A DNA stretch of 64,000 nucleotides from Pristionchus mayeri (lineage: Eukaryota; Nematoda; Chromadorea; Rhabditida; Neodiplogasteridae), in contig BTRK01000003.1 of the NCBI GenBank assembly GCA_036245805.1, positions 32,753,215 to 32,817,214 on the forward strand. Direction: 5' to 3'. Position 1 is the stretch's first letter; each line of letters begins with the position of its first letter. The notes under the pieces are model-generated. The model was not told where the DNA came from. It did no database searches and saw only the letters and a list, made by a program, of their open reading frames with translations. This document shows, piece by piece, positions 37,001 through 49,000 of the stretch. Both the position numbers and the translations under genes were made by a program.

Positions 37001-40000
37001 AGGGGACTCGGCTGACTCGACGAACAGTCTGGTACCAACGCTCACGTTGATCTCTCTGGGGCCAGATGGTCGCTTCGAGGTGGACTGGGTCGTGGTAGCC
37101 TTGGAAGTCTTCGGCTTGGTCGGCCTCCACGTCCATTCACTCACATCCTCACCAGTAGAGTAGTCATCCTCAGTGGTAGTTCGTACCCTGGCCGTGGTCG
37201 ATCTACTCTGGGCTGTGGTAGTCGCGGGTCGATGGGTCGACACTCTGGTTCCGGGCCTCGTAGTGGTGGTCTCATCAGAGTCGTCGCCCTCGCGGCTTCG
37301 TCCCATGGGCGGCATCGTGCCGTGGGTACGCCGTCTGGTGCTCATGGTACGGGCAGTAGTGGAACTAGGCACCGGCTTCGCAGTGGTACTATGGACTGCT
37401 GTGTTAGAACGGTCGGTTGAAATTGTAGAGGGACCGGACGTAACCATCATAGTTGGCGGTGTGGGGAAGGACTCCGTGATTCCAGGAGAAGCCGGAGATG
37501 AACCATCGGAGGCCGTGGTACTCAGAGCTGGCTCAGGAGTAGTGACAGAGGAGGGTGGTCTCAAAGAGATGGAGGAAGCGGGTGCAGTCGAGGTAGATTC
37601 AGTGGGCGCCTGAGTAGTTATCGAAGCGTGAGTCCCTGGGTTCGACGTGGTGCCGGGAGAGGAAGGCACTGCGCCATGACCAGAGGTGGTTCCGGGAGTG
37701 GCTGCAGCAGTAACAGGACTCGAAGTGGAACTAGGAGTCACTGGAGCCGTTGCGGGACCGGAGGTGGATCCAGGCGTTGAGGGTTCAGTCACGGGACTTA
37801 GGGAAGAGCTGAGAGTAACTGAAGCTGTCGAGGGACCAGAGGTGGAACCGGGAGTTGCCGGTTCTGACACGCGACTAGGAGAGGAGCTCGAAGTAACTGG
37901 AACTGTTGCGGGACCTGAGGTGGATTCAGGAGTCACCGGTTCAGTTACTGGACTCTGGGATGAGGTAGGAGTCACTTTACTTGTGAGAGGACCAGAGGAG
38001 GAACCGGGTGTCGATGGTTCGGTGGAGGAAGGAGTCACCGGAGCAGTCGAGGTGGTACCGGTCGTCATTGGCTCAGTATGTGCACTCGTTATCGGCGACG
38101 CCTTCGAAGATGCCGTGGTAGCCTTGGTGGGTTTAGCCGTCGATGACGGAGTGGAAGACTGAGTCGAGGCCGGGGTTGGTTTCATCGAACTCAGCTCAGT
38201 AGAACTGCCAATAGTCGAAGGCAACTCCGTAACCGGTTCTATGCGAGCCTTGGTAGTCTCGAGCGTGGCTCCTGCAGATGCGGAAGCTGCCGTAGTGGAC
38301 CTGACGGTTGTCACATCTGGCACCGTTCTGGAGCCAGGCGTTGCCAATTCAGTCGTCGTGGCCTTGGTCGATGACGCCGATACTGGAGGGACCGTGGCTG
38401 GAGCCTTGGTTAAGGGAGCTGCCGTCGAACTGGCCGCAACAGCCTCAGTGGTCGAGGTGGAAGCACTTGTGAATGGCTCACTACTGGTACCAGGAGTGGT
38501 AGCCTCGGTACTCGCCTCGGTCACCTTGGGCGCACTCGTTGATGCAGCATTTGCCGGTCTGGCGGTGCTACTGCTGCCATCCTCAGGCGCCTCAGTCAGC
38601 GTGGTCACCGAGTCAACTCGAGGTTTGTCAGTACGGTGGGTCGGCAACTCAGGAGTCGGGCGGGTACCGGTGGTGCTCGGGCTCGAAGTAGTGGAATCGG
38701 GGGTCGAATGAGACGGAGACCTGGTGATTTCGCGGAGGTTCGACTGAACAGTCGGTGTGCTTGTCGATTTCTCGATTGTCGAGTGCGTCTGAGTAGTGGT
38801 AGTTCTCGCTTCGCTCGTGGAGCTCACTGGCTTGGGAGTGGTAGAATCGGGCAGTCTGGGAGCTGTGGTTGGCTCAGTAGAGGGCGCATGAGTGGGCGCC
38901 GTCACACTGGTCTTTGTGGTAACAGGGACTCGGGTACTTGATACCGTAGTCGACGCATGAGTATCACTGGTAGAAGTGAATGCGCTCGTGCTAGGCTCAG
39001 TGCTTGTCGTAGCCTTGGAACTCGGCTCAGTGTTACTCTGTTTAACAGTGGTTATCGGAGCCTCAGTCGGCTTGGTAGGCTCCACAGATGTGCTGATAGA
39101 AGAAGCTCTAGTCGAAGGAACTGTGGTAGGCTGAGGTGATGTGGTAACACGGGCAGCAGTAGTAGACGAAGAGGGCACAGATGCACTTGTGGTACTCTTG
39201 GAACCGGATGTGGCAGCCGTGGTACTACCCTCGGTCACTATGGGCTCAATCGAAGATGCAAAACTCGGAGAGGTGCTAGACTCGGGCACTCGATCAAATA
39301 CGGTAGTGGATGGGGACGGACTCGGTTCAATCGTGGTACTGGAAGGTGGCACGCTGGTTCCACTCGTGGTACTCTCGGTTGGTGAGGCAGTGGGTACGGT
39401 GGACGGCGTCACATTGGGCACACCCTTGGTACTCGAAGGTGACACGCTGGTTTCACTCGTGGTAATCTCGGTTGGTGCAGCAGTAGATACGGTAGACGGG
39501 GTCACACTGGGCTCACTCTTGATAGTGGAACGAGGCACACTGGTTCCACTCGTGGTACTTTCGGTATGTGCGGGTGTGGATACGGTGGACGGGGCCACAC
39601 TGGCCACAGTCTTGGTAATCGAAGGTGACACGCTGCTTTCACTCGTGGTAATCTCGGTTGGTGCAGCAGTGGATACGGTAGGCGGGGTCACACTGGGCTC
39701 ACTCTTGATAGTGGAAGGAGGCACACTGGTTCCACTCGTGGTACTCTCGGTTGGTGCAGCAGTGGATACGGTGGACGGGGTCACACTGGGCACACTCTTG
39801 GTTCTCGACGGTAGCACGCTGGTTCCACTCGTCGCACTCTCTGTTGGTTCAGCAGTGGATACGGTAGACGAGGTCACACTGGGCACACTCTTAGTACTGG
39901 AAGGTGGCACGCTGGCTCCACTCGTGGTACTATCGGTTGGTGCAGCAGTGGATACGGTAGACGGGGTCACACTGGGCTCACGCTTGGTACTCGAAGGTGG

Positions 40001-43000
40001 CACGCTGGCTCCACTCGTGGTAATCTCGGTTGGTGCAGCAGAGGATACGGTAGATGGGGTCACACTGGGCACACTCTTGGTACTCGAAGGTGACACGCTG
40101 GTTTCACTCGTGGTAATCTCGGTTGGTGCAGCAGTAGATACGGTAGACGGGGTCACACTGGGCTCACTCTTGGTACTCGAAGGTGGCACGCTGGCTCCAC
40201 TCGTGGTACTCTCGGTTGGTGCAGAAGTGGAAACGGTAGATGGGGTCACACTGGGAACACTGTTGGTGCTGGAAGGTGGCACGCTGGTTCCACTCGTGGT
40301 ACTCTCGGTTGGTGCGGCAGTAGATACTGTAGACAGGGTCACAGTGGGCTCACTCTTGGTACTCGAAGGTGGCACGCTGGCTCCACTCGTGGTACTCTCG
40401 GTTGGTGCAGAAGTGGAAACGGTAGATGGGGTCACACTGGGCACACTCTTGGTACTCGAAGGTGACACGCTGGTTTCACTCGTGGTAATCTCGGTTGGTG
40501 CAGCAGTAGATACGGTAGACGGGGTCACACTGGGCTCACTCTTGATAGTGGAAGGAGGCACACTGGTTCCACTCGTGGTACTTTCGGTATGTGCGGGTGT
40601 GGATACGGTGGACGGGGTCACACTGGGTTCACTCTTGGTACTCGAAGGTGGCACGCTGGCTCCACGCGTGGTACTCTCGGTTGGTGCAGCAGTGGATACG
40701 GTAGTCGGGGTCACACTGGGAACACTGTTGGTGCTGGAAGGTGGCACGCTGGTTCCACTCGTGGTACTCTCGGTTGGTGCGGCAGTAGATACTGTAGACA
40801 GGGTCACAGTGGGCTCACTCTTGGTACTCGAAAGTGGCACGCTGGCTCCACTCGTGGTACTTTCGGTATGTGCGGGTGTGGATACGGTGGACGGGGTCAC
40901 ACTGGGTTCACTCTTGGTACTCGAAGGTGGCACGCTGGCTCCACGCGTGGTACTCTCGGTTGGTGCAGCAGTGGATACGGTAGTCGGGGTCACACTGGGA
41001 ACACTGTTGGTGCTGGAAGGTGGCACGCTGGTTCCACTCGTGGTACTCTCGGTTGGTGCGGCAGTAGATACTGTAGACAGGGTCACAGTGGGCTCACTCT
41101 TGGTACTCGAAAGTGGCACGCTGGCTCCACTCGTGGTACTCTCGGTTGGTGCGGCAGTAGATACTGTAGACAGGGTCACACTGGGCTCACTCTTGGTACT
41201 CGAAGGTGGCACGCTGGCTCCACTTGTGGTACTCTCGGATGGTACAGCAGTGTATACGGTAGACGGGGACACACTGGGTTCACTCTTGGTACTCGAAGGT
41301 GGCACGCTGGCTCCACTCGTTGTATTATCAGTTGGTGCAGCAGTGGATACGGTAGACGGGGTCACACTGGGCTCACTCTTGGTGCTCGAGGATGGCACTC
41401 GGGCTCCACTCGTGGTACTCTCGGTTGGTGCGGAAGTGGATACGGTAGACGGTGCAACGCTTGTTTCACTCGGGGAGGTTGCATGCACACTGGACTCACT
41501 AGCTGGGTTCTGGGGAGTGGTCGAATCAGGACTGTTAGAAACACTCGTAGCAGTAGGTGCTGTAGTTCCCGTCGAAGTCTTGGCACTCGTCGTCGGTTCC
41601 GTGGTAGCCTTGGTTCCAGGCGTGGCGGGTGTGGTGTGATCGGTGTGCTCATGCTCGGATGGGGACTTTGTCGAATCGCTCAAATCCGGGCGATCCGTGG
41701 TGGTCTTATTGGTTCCAGCAGTGGTACCAGGTCCAGGAGAAACCGTGGCTCCAGTAGGACTGGTTCCTGGTTTCTGGGTACGCTGGGCATGCGTCGTGCC
41801 ATGCGAAGATGGGACTGATGTGGATGGTGTGCTGGACTCATGCGTGGTGGGCTCACTGGATGGTTCCGTGGTACCAGACGTGGATCCACGGGTTGTTGAA
41901 GGGGACAAAGTGCTGGACACATGCACGCCAATCTTGGTCTTACTCGTTGTCTTGGCACCATGGCTGGTTCCAACCGTGGTTCCGGACGTCGAATTTGGAG
42001 ACGAAGACTTGGTGCTGGTTGGTTCCATCGTTCCCGGCGTGGAGCCAGGCATCGACTCAGTGCTGGGTACATGCACACCATTCGTTGTTGGTTCACTCGG
42101 TTCACTCGGTTCACTCGTGGACGACGACTTGGTCACTGCAGCATGCGCATCCGTGGTGGTGCTCGGTTCCAATGTCGTGGTACCATGCTCAGTCGTGCTG
42201 GGTTCCGTGGCACCATGCTTGTTGGTAGTCTCACCGGGTCGTTCCGTGATGAAGGGCGAGGGCGGCAGGGTGGCGGTGAGCGCTGGTCGGGTCGCTTCCT
42301 GAGTGGCGAGTTCGACTGGCTGTCGGTGGGCGGGCGTAGAGGCTGCTGCAGGTGCTGCAGCCGTCGTGGATTCAGAAGCCACGGACGTCGTCGAGGATGA
42401 CTCGACGATGGCTGCAATGTTATTGTTTTATTTATGCCTCGTGGATCATTTTGCCACTATAAAAGTGAGCACTTCTGCAGCTATCGATTTGGCGTGAAAC
42501 ACAATTGATTATCAGCAAAAGACCATTATTTTCGTTTCGCTCAGAATCGAATGCGCTTCACAACTATATTTTATCTTCGAAGAGTTATATTTCAGCAATT
42601 TATCCTCAGGAAATCCTACGGAATTTTTTGATAAAATTTTTTTTTTTAAATATGAATGCTTACCATCGCATCGCTTCACTCCGTCTCCCTTGAATCCGGG
42701 GTTGCAGGCGCACGCGCCGTCCAGTCCGCATCGCGCGTCCGCGTGGCACATGCCCGGTGCCAGGAAACAGTTGGGTCCTGCAAAAAAGGGTTTAGACCTG
42801 GATCCTGGTTCTTCCTATCTAGTCGTATCTTCACTTCACGCACTATCCCACTTGACTTACTTAACTTACTTGACTTAGCGAGAGAGCACGCAAAATGAAG
42901 AGAGTGGCATGAAAAATTAAAATGTCACAGTGCTACTCACTCGCTGTGGGCGATGACTGTGCATTGGTACTCTGGGCATGCGGAGTGGACACGGTGCTTG

Positions 43001-46000
43001 GGGTGACTGAAACGGGTGCACTTGTGGTACTCCAGTGGGTACCGAGGGTGGAACCGGGACCAGAAGTTGACTCGTGAGTGCTGCTGGTGAGTGTGCTAGG
43101 CGAGGAGGATATTGAGGTGCTCGGTTCAGTAGTTGTGCTTTTTGTGGTAGTCTGGTTCAGTGCCACAGAAGGTGTGGTACTTGACCCATTCGTCGGCGGT
43201 ACCGAACTGTTCAGCGTGGTAGCCTCCGTGGACCCTCCGCTGGTACCATTGATACTCTTGGTAGTCAGGCTGGGTAGTCCCTTGGTAGTCATTGTTGTGG
43301 CTACTCCATCATCCGTAAACTGACGCAAGGATCCATCAGCGCCATCCGGGAACATATCCGGGTCGCCTGGAGCCCTAGTGGAGGTAACAATCGGTTTCCT
43401 GGTAGTCAACCATCGTTCAGGGTCGGGACCATCCGAGGGACCTGGGGGCGATCTGGTGGTTAGCCAGCGCTCTCCGACAATCTCCAGTCCAACGCTGACA
43501 TCTGGAGGTCCGGTGATTGGAGACTCAGTACCAGACGTCACTACCAGAGGATCGATGGGCAGGAGGGTGGAACCATGGCTGATCCAGAGAGTGCTGCCGG
43601 TGAAGGCGCTGGTGATGTCCGGTCGTATGGTAGCGTCGCCCGGACTCTTGGTAGTGGAAGATGCCAAATGTGGAACCAAAGACTCGAAGATACTGGGCGT
43701 GGTACCAGTTAGGATCCTGGATCCGGACACAGAGGTGGGGTCGGGCATACTGGCGGGCCTTCCGACGATTTCCAATCCCACCTGGCCGTCGTCCTCTTCA
43801 TCTTCGGGTCCAGAAGTGATGAAAGCCGGCTGCTCTGTGGTAGCCTTGATTCCTTCTCGTGGGCCCAGGGGCAGAATCGTGGAACCACCATGGATCCACA
43901 GAGTGCTGCCGGTGAAGACTCGCGTGAGATCAGGCAGTATGGTAGCTTCAGAGAGAGTCGTGGTAGCCGAGGGTTCGGAACCATCGGTACCAGTGGTGGA
44001 ACCAGGTAGCCCGGTTCCATGCGTGACACTGGTCTCGGGTCGTACGATGGTAGGCGCATCAGGAACGATCTCCAGGCCGACCTGTGGTTCCCTCGGATCG
44101 TCTTCCTCAGAATCTTCGGTCGTGGTGAACCAGATCCCGGGCAAGCGGGTACCACGAGTTGGTTTCGCGGTACCGAGAGGTCGGATCCTGGTTCTACCCA
44201 ATATCGGAATCTCTGTGCTGAAGAACGGTGCAGTGGAGCCAGTGTTAAGGATTGTGGAACCATGCAGTCCGGGTCCACGAGTGGTACCAGTCTCGGGGTG
44301 GGTGCCAACAGGACCATCGGGAACGATTTCCAGACCAAGTTGTGGCTTCGGGGTAGTGGCTTGGGCGGTTTGTGTGATGGTTGCGATAGATGGCCCAGTG
44401 GTGGTGTGTCCATCAGAACCAGGAGTGGAGCCAGAAGTGGGAGGCGTAGTGCCAGTAGAATCAGGGTTTGCTGTAGTTCCAGTAGACTTGGGGTCGGTGC
44501 TAGAGTGATCGATTGAGCTAGGAGTGGTTGCACCAGCCGATCCGCTATTAGTCGTACTGAGAGATGATTCGGGGCTGGATCCACTGGGATCGGTAGCCGT
44601 CTCGGTCGAGCTAGCCGTCGTTCTCGAAGAGGATCCCTCATTTCCAGCAATACTCGATCCCGAACCAGTGATGGATTCAGTAGTGGTCCCGACAGGTTCC
44701 GTCGAGGAACCCGCTGGGTTCGAAGTGCTACTCGATCCATGAGGCGATTTGGTGGATACTGATGGATCCCAAGGAGTACCAGTGCCATTGGATTCTATTC
44801 CGGGCCCAGCTGTTGTCTCGGTTCCATTAGATTCATCAGAAGGAGACCCAATGGATGAATTAGGATCCCATGGGCTACCAGTGCTTGAAGCAACTGAAGG
44901 CACAGTTGTGGCTTCGGTTCTGTCATCAGTACCAGAAGGTGGAGAAGCAGTAGAAAGAGCCGGATCCCACGGAATACCAGTGCCTGTGGATCCGGTTCCG
45001 AGTCCAGTTGTTGCTGTACGGCCCATGGTTACTCCAGCGGGCGATTGAGTGGATGAATCAGAGTTCAATGGGGATCTAGTGCCCGTGGATCCAACACCGC
45101 GTCCCGCTGTTGCATGGGGTCTATCATCTGTACCCGCAGGTGGAGACGTGGTAGAAACAGCTGGGTCCCATGGAGCGTCTGTGCCTATGGATCCGATTCC
45201 GGGGACCGCTGTTGTCTCGGCACGGCTCTCGGTTCCATGAGTAGGCGATCGCGTGGATGCATCAGGGTTCAATGGGGATCTAGTGCCTGTGGATCCAACA
45301 GCGGGCCCTGATGTTGCCTCAGTACTGTTCTTGATACCAACAGGCAGCGATCCGGTGGTTCCGGCAGATTTGGTAGTTCCATCAGTTCCAATATGTGGCA
45401 GTATGGTAGACGCATTGGGATTCCACGGACCACCAGTCGAACCAATTAACAGTTCAGAAGTAGCTGCAGTGCTACCGTCAGTGATGGATATATCTGGAGA
45501 GGTGGTAGTACCATTGGTGCCTGCTCCAACAGTTGTGATACCATTGGCACCGGGTCCACCGGATCCAGAAGTGGTGCCACTGGTGCCAGGTCCAACAGTG
45601 GTGATGCCATTGGTGCCGGGTCCACCGGATCCAGCAGTTGTGCCACTGGTGCCAGGTCGAACAGTGGTGCCGGGTCCAGCAGTGGTGATGCCATTGGTGC
45701 CGGGTCCACCGGATCCAGCAGTTGTGCCACTGGTGCCAGGTCCAACAGTGGTGCCGGGTCCAGCAGTGGTGATGCCATTGGTGCCGGGTCCAGAAGTGGT
45801 GCTACCATTGGTACCGGGTCCACCGGATCCAGCAGTGGTACCACTGGTGCCAGGTCCAACAGTGGTGATACCATTGGTGCCGGGTCCAGCAGTGGTGATG
45901 CCATTGGTGCCACTGGTGCCAGGTCCAACAGTGGTGATTCTATTGGTGCCGGGTCCACCGGATCCAGCACTGGTGCCACTGGTGCCATGTCCAACAGTGG

Positions 46001-49000
46001 TAATACCATTGGTGCCGGGTCCAGCAGTGGTGATGCCATTGGTGCCGGGGCCAGCAGTGGTGATACCATTGGTACCGGGTCCACCGGATCCAGCAGTGGT
46101 GATGCCATTGGTGCCACTGGTGCCAGGTCCAACAGTGGTGATTCTATTGGTGCCGGATCCAGCAGTGGTGATGCCATTGGTGCCGGGTCCAGAAGTGGTG
46201 ATACCATTGGTGCCACTGGTGCCAGGTCCAACAGTGGTGATGCCATTGGTGCCAGGTCCAACAGTGGTGATGCCATTGGTGCCGGGTCCAGCAGTGGTGA
46301 TGCCATTGGTGCCGGGTCCAGAAGTGGTGATACCATTGGTACTGGGTCCAGTAGTGGTGATACCACTGGAGCCGGGTCCAGAAGTGGTGATGACATTGGT
46401 GCCGGGTCCAGCAGTGGTGCTACCATTGGTACCGGGTCCAACAGTGGTGATGCCATTGGTGCCGGGTCCAACAGTGGTGATACCATTGGAGCCGGGTCCA
46501 GAAGTGGTGATGACATTGGTGCCGGCTCCAGCAGTGGTGCTACCATTGGTACCGGGTCCTGCAGTGGTGATACCATTGGTGCCGGGTCCACTGGATCCAG
46601 CAGTGGTGGTGCCACTGGTGCCAGGTCCAACAGTGGTGATGTCATTGGTTCCGGGTCCAGAAGTGGTGATACCATTGGTACTGGGTCCAGTAGTGGTGAT
46701 CTCATTGGTGCTGGGTCCAACAGTGGTGATACCATTGGAGCCGGGTCCAGAAGTGGTGATGACATTGGTGCCGGGTCCACTGGATCCAGCAGTGGTGGTG
46801 CCACTGGTGCCAGGTCCAACAGTGGTGATGCCATTGGTGCCGGGTCCACCGGATCCAGCAGTGGTACCACTGGTGCCAGGTCCAACAGTGGTGATACCAT
46901 TGGTGCCGGGTCCAGCAGTGGTGATGCCATTGGTGCCACTGGTGCCAGGTCCAACAGTGGTGATTCTATTGGTGCCGGGTCCACCGGATCCAGCACTGGT
47001 GCCACTGGTGCCATGTCCAACAGTGGTAATACCATTGGTGCCGGGTCCAGCAGTGGTGATGCCATTGGTGCCGGGGCCAGCAGTGGTGATACCATTGGTA
47101 CCGGGTCCACCGGATCCAGCAGTGGTGATGCCATTGGTGCCACTGGTGCCAGGTCCAACAGTGGTGATTCTATTGGTGCCGGATCCAGCAGTGGTGATGC
47201 CATTGGTGCCGGGTCCAGAAGTGGTGATACCATTGGTGCCACTGGTGCCAGGTCCAACAGTGGTGATGCCATTGGTGCCAGGTCCAACAGTGGTGATGCC
47301 ATTGGTGCCGGGTCCAGCAGTGGTGATGCCATTGGTGCCGGGTCCAGAAGTGGTGATACCATTGGTACTGGGTCCAGTAGTGGTGATACCACTGGAGCCG
47401 GGTCCAGAAGTGGTGATGACATTGGTGCCGGGTCCAGCAGTGGTGCTACCATTGGTACCGGGTCCAACAGTGGTGATGCCATTGGTGCCGGGTCCAACAG
47501 TGGTGATACCATTGGAGCCGGGTCCAGAAGTGGTGATGACATTGGTGCCGGCTCCAGCAGTGGTGCTACCATTGGTACCGGGTCCTGCAGTGGTGATACC
47601 ATTGGTGCCGGGTCCACTGGATCCAGCAGTGGTGGTGCCACTGGTGCCAGGTCCAACAGTGGTGATGTCATTGGTTCCGGGTCCAGAAGTGGTGATACCA
47701 TTGGTACTGGGTCCAGTAGTGGTGATCTCATTGGTGCTGGGTCCAACAGTGGTGATACCATTGGAGCCGGGTCCAGAAGTGGTGATGACATTGGTGCCGG
47801 GTCCACTGGATCCAGCAGTGGTGGTGCCACTGGTGCCAGGTCCAACAGTGGTGATGCCATTGGTGCCGGGTCCACCGGATCCAGCAGTTGTGCCACTGGT
47901 GCCAGGTCGAACAGTGGAGCCGGGTCCAGAAGTGGTGATGACATTGGTGCCGGGTCCACTGGATCCAGCAGTGGTGGTGCCACTGGTGCCAGGTCCGGTC
48001 ACCGGTCCCTCGCTCCACTCTGCCCCGTTCTCATCCTCGGGCTCCAGTGTGAACGTTCTCGAACCATCCACATGAGGACCAGTCGGTTCTTCGGTGGAAC
48101 CAATCGAGGAACTAGAACCAGCCGTGGTACCAATGGGTGATATGGTAGTGCCTAGTGGTACCGAGGTCGAGTCCGAAGTGGTGCCTGCCGACATCCTCGT
48201 ACCGTCAGGCAGTCTGATCGTGGACTCCACGCTGGTATCAGACGGCGTGGTAGTCGATCCAGGCCGGGTCAGATCTGTAGAACCAGAGAGCGATCCTGTC
48301 GAACCGGACTTCTCGGTAGTACGAGAATGATGGGATGCAGTGGTGGGACCGGGCGATGTTCGGGTGCTCTGGTTCGGGTTCCGGGCCGTTGTGGGTTGGG
48401 TATTCATAGCAACGGAATGGTCAGTGGGAGCTGCACTCGAACTGTGCATAGGTGGGGTCGTCGTTCGAGAGGAATCGGGCTCCTCGGAGGTGGAGTTCCC
48501 GGAACCTGTCGGGGGCGAGCCAGGAGGCGATGTGGTACCAGATCCGGTCACCGATCTAATTCCATCATCGGTGATTCCAGGCTGCATTGTCGTTGGCTCA
48601 CCAGCGGAAGGCGTAGTGACTGCAGACTGGGTTCCAGCTGCATGAGAACCAGATGAATGAGTGGTACCAGTGGTCTCTGAGCCAGCCAGAGTAGAGCTCT
48701 CATTCGAATCCGCAGCAGTAGTGGAACCAGCCTGGTTCGAATCTCCAACGCCCGTTCGCTGAGTGGTGCTCTCTCCGCCTTCACTAGCCACGGTGGTCAA
48801 GTGCATGGAACTCAGAATCGTTGACCTGGTTCCATCAGGTACCAGTGAGGTAGAGTGTGTACCAGAAGGAGTGATCGAAACTGTGACCGAGCTGGGAGTT
48901 GTCGTTCCGTGAGACGAATTCGGGTCAACGGCCGATATGGAACCGATATCGGTGGTACCGGAATTAGTCGAAATGGATCCGCTCTCGGTAGATTCAGGTC

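Larger units (their letters stand above)
22404..42411 (-). other. fbn-1: 20,008-bp mucin exon
   Basis: A single exon spans TTGCAG (acceptor) before 42411 to CCAG|GTTGG after 22404. It holds 6,668 codons plus split codons without a stop. The upstream EGF exon ends in RCD plus one base and the downstream one begins with one base plus TGC, so both phases match. The composition is dominated by Thr, Ser and Pro, with scattered N-X-S/T sites: a densely O-glycosylated, extended stalk by analogy with mucins. It is built from several different tandem-repeat families separated by non-repetitive PTS sequence. Confidence 0.88.

Noticed and set aside
39141..41639. 832-codon plus-strand open frame
   Set aside because: It is antisense to the 31-aa repeat array; a 93-bp period with no stop-forming words keeps the frame open. 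No start context, splice structure or domain.
22404..42411. CRISPR-like array
   Set aside because: Repeats are contiguous coding units without unique spacers of uniform length, in a eukaryotic gene.
45253..48075. 940-codon plus-strand frame and the 845-codon frame on the minus strand
   Set aside because: Both are shadows of the GPGTNGITT array in the spliced mucin exon, whose own frame is the one that joins the flanking EGF exons in phase.
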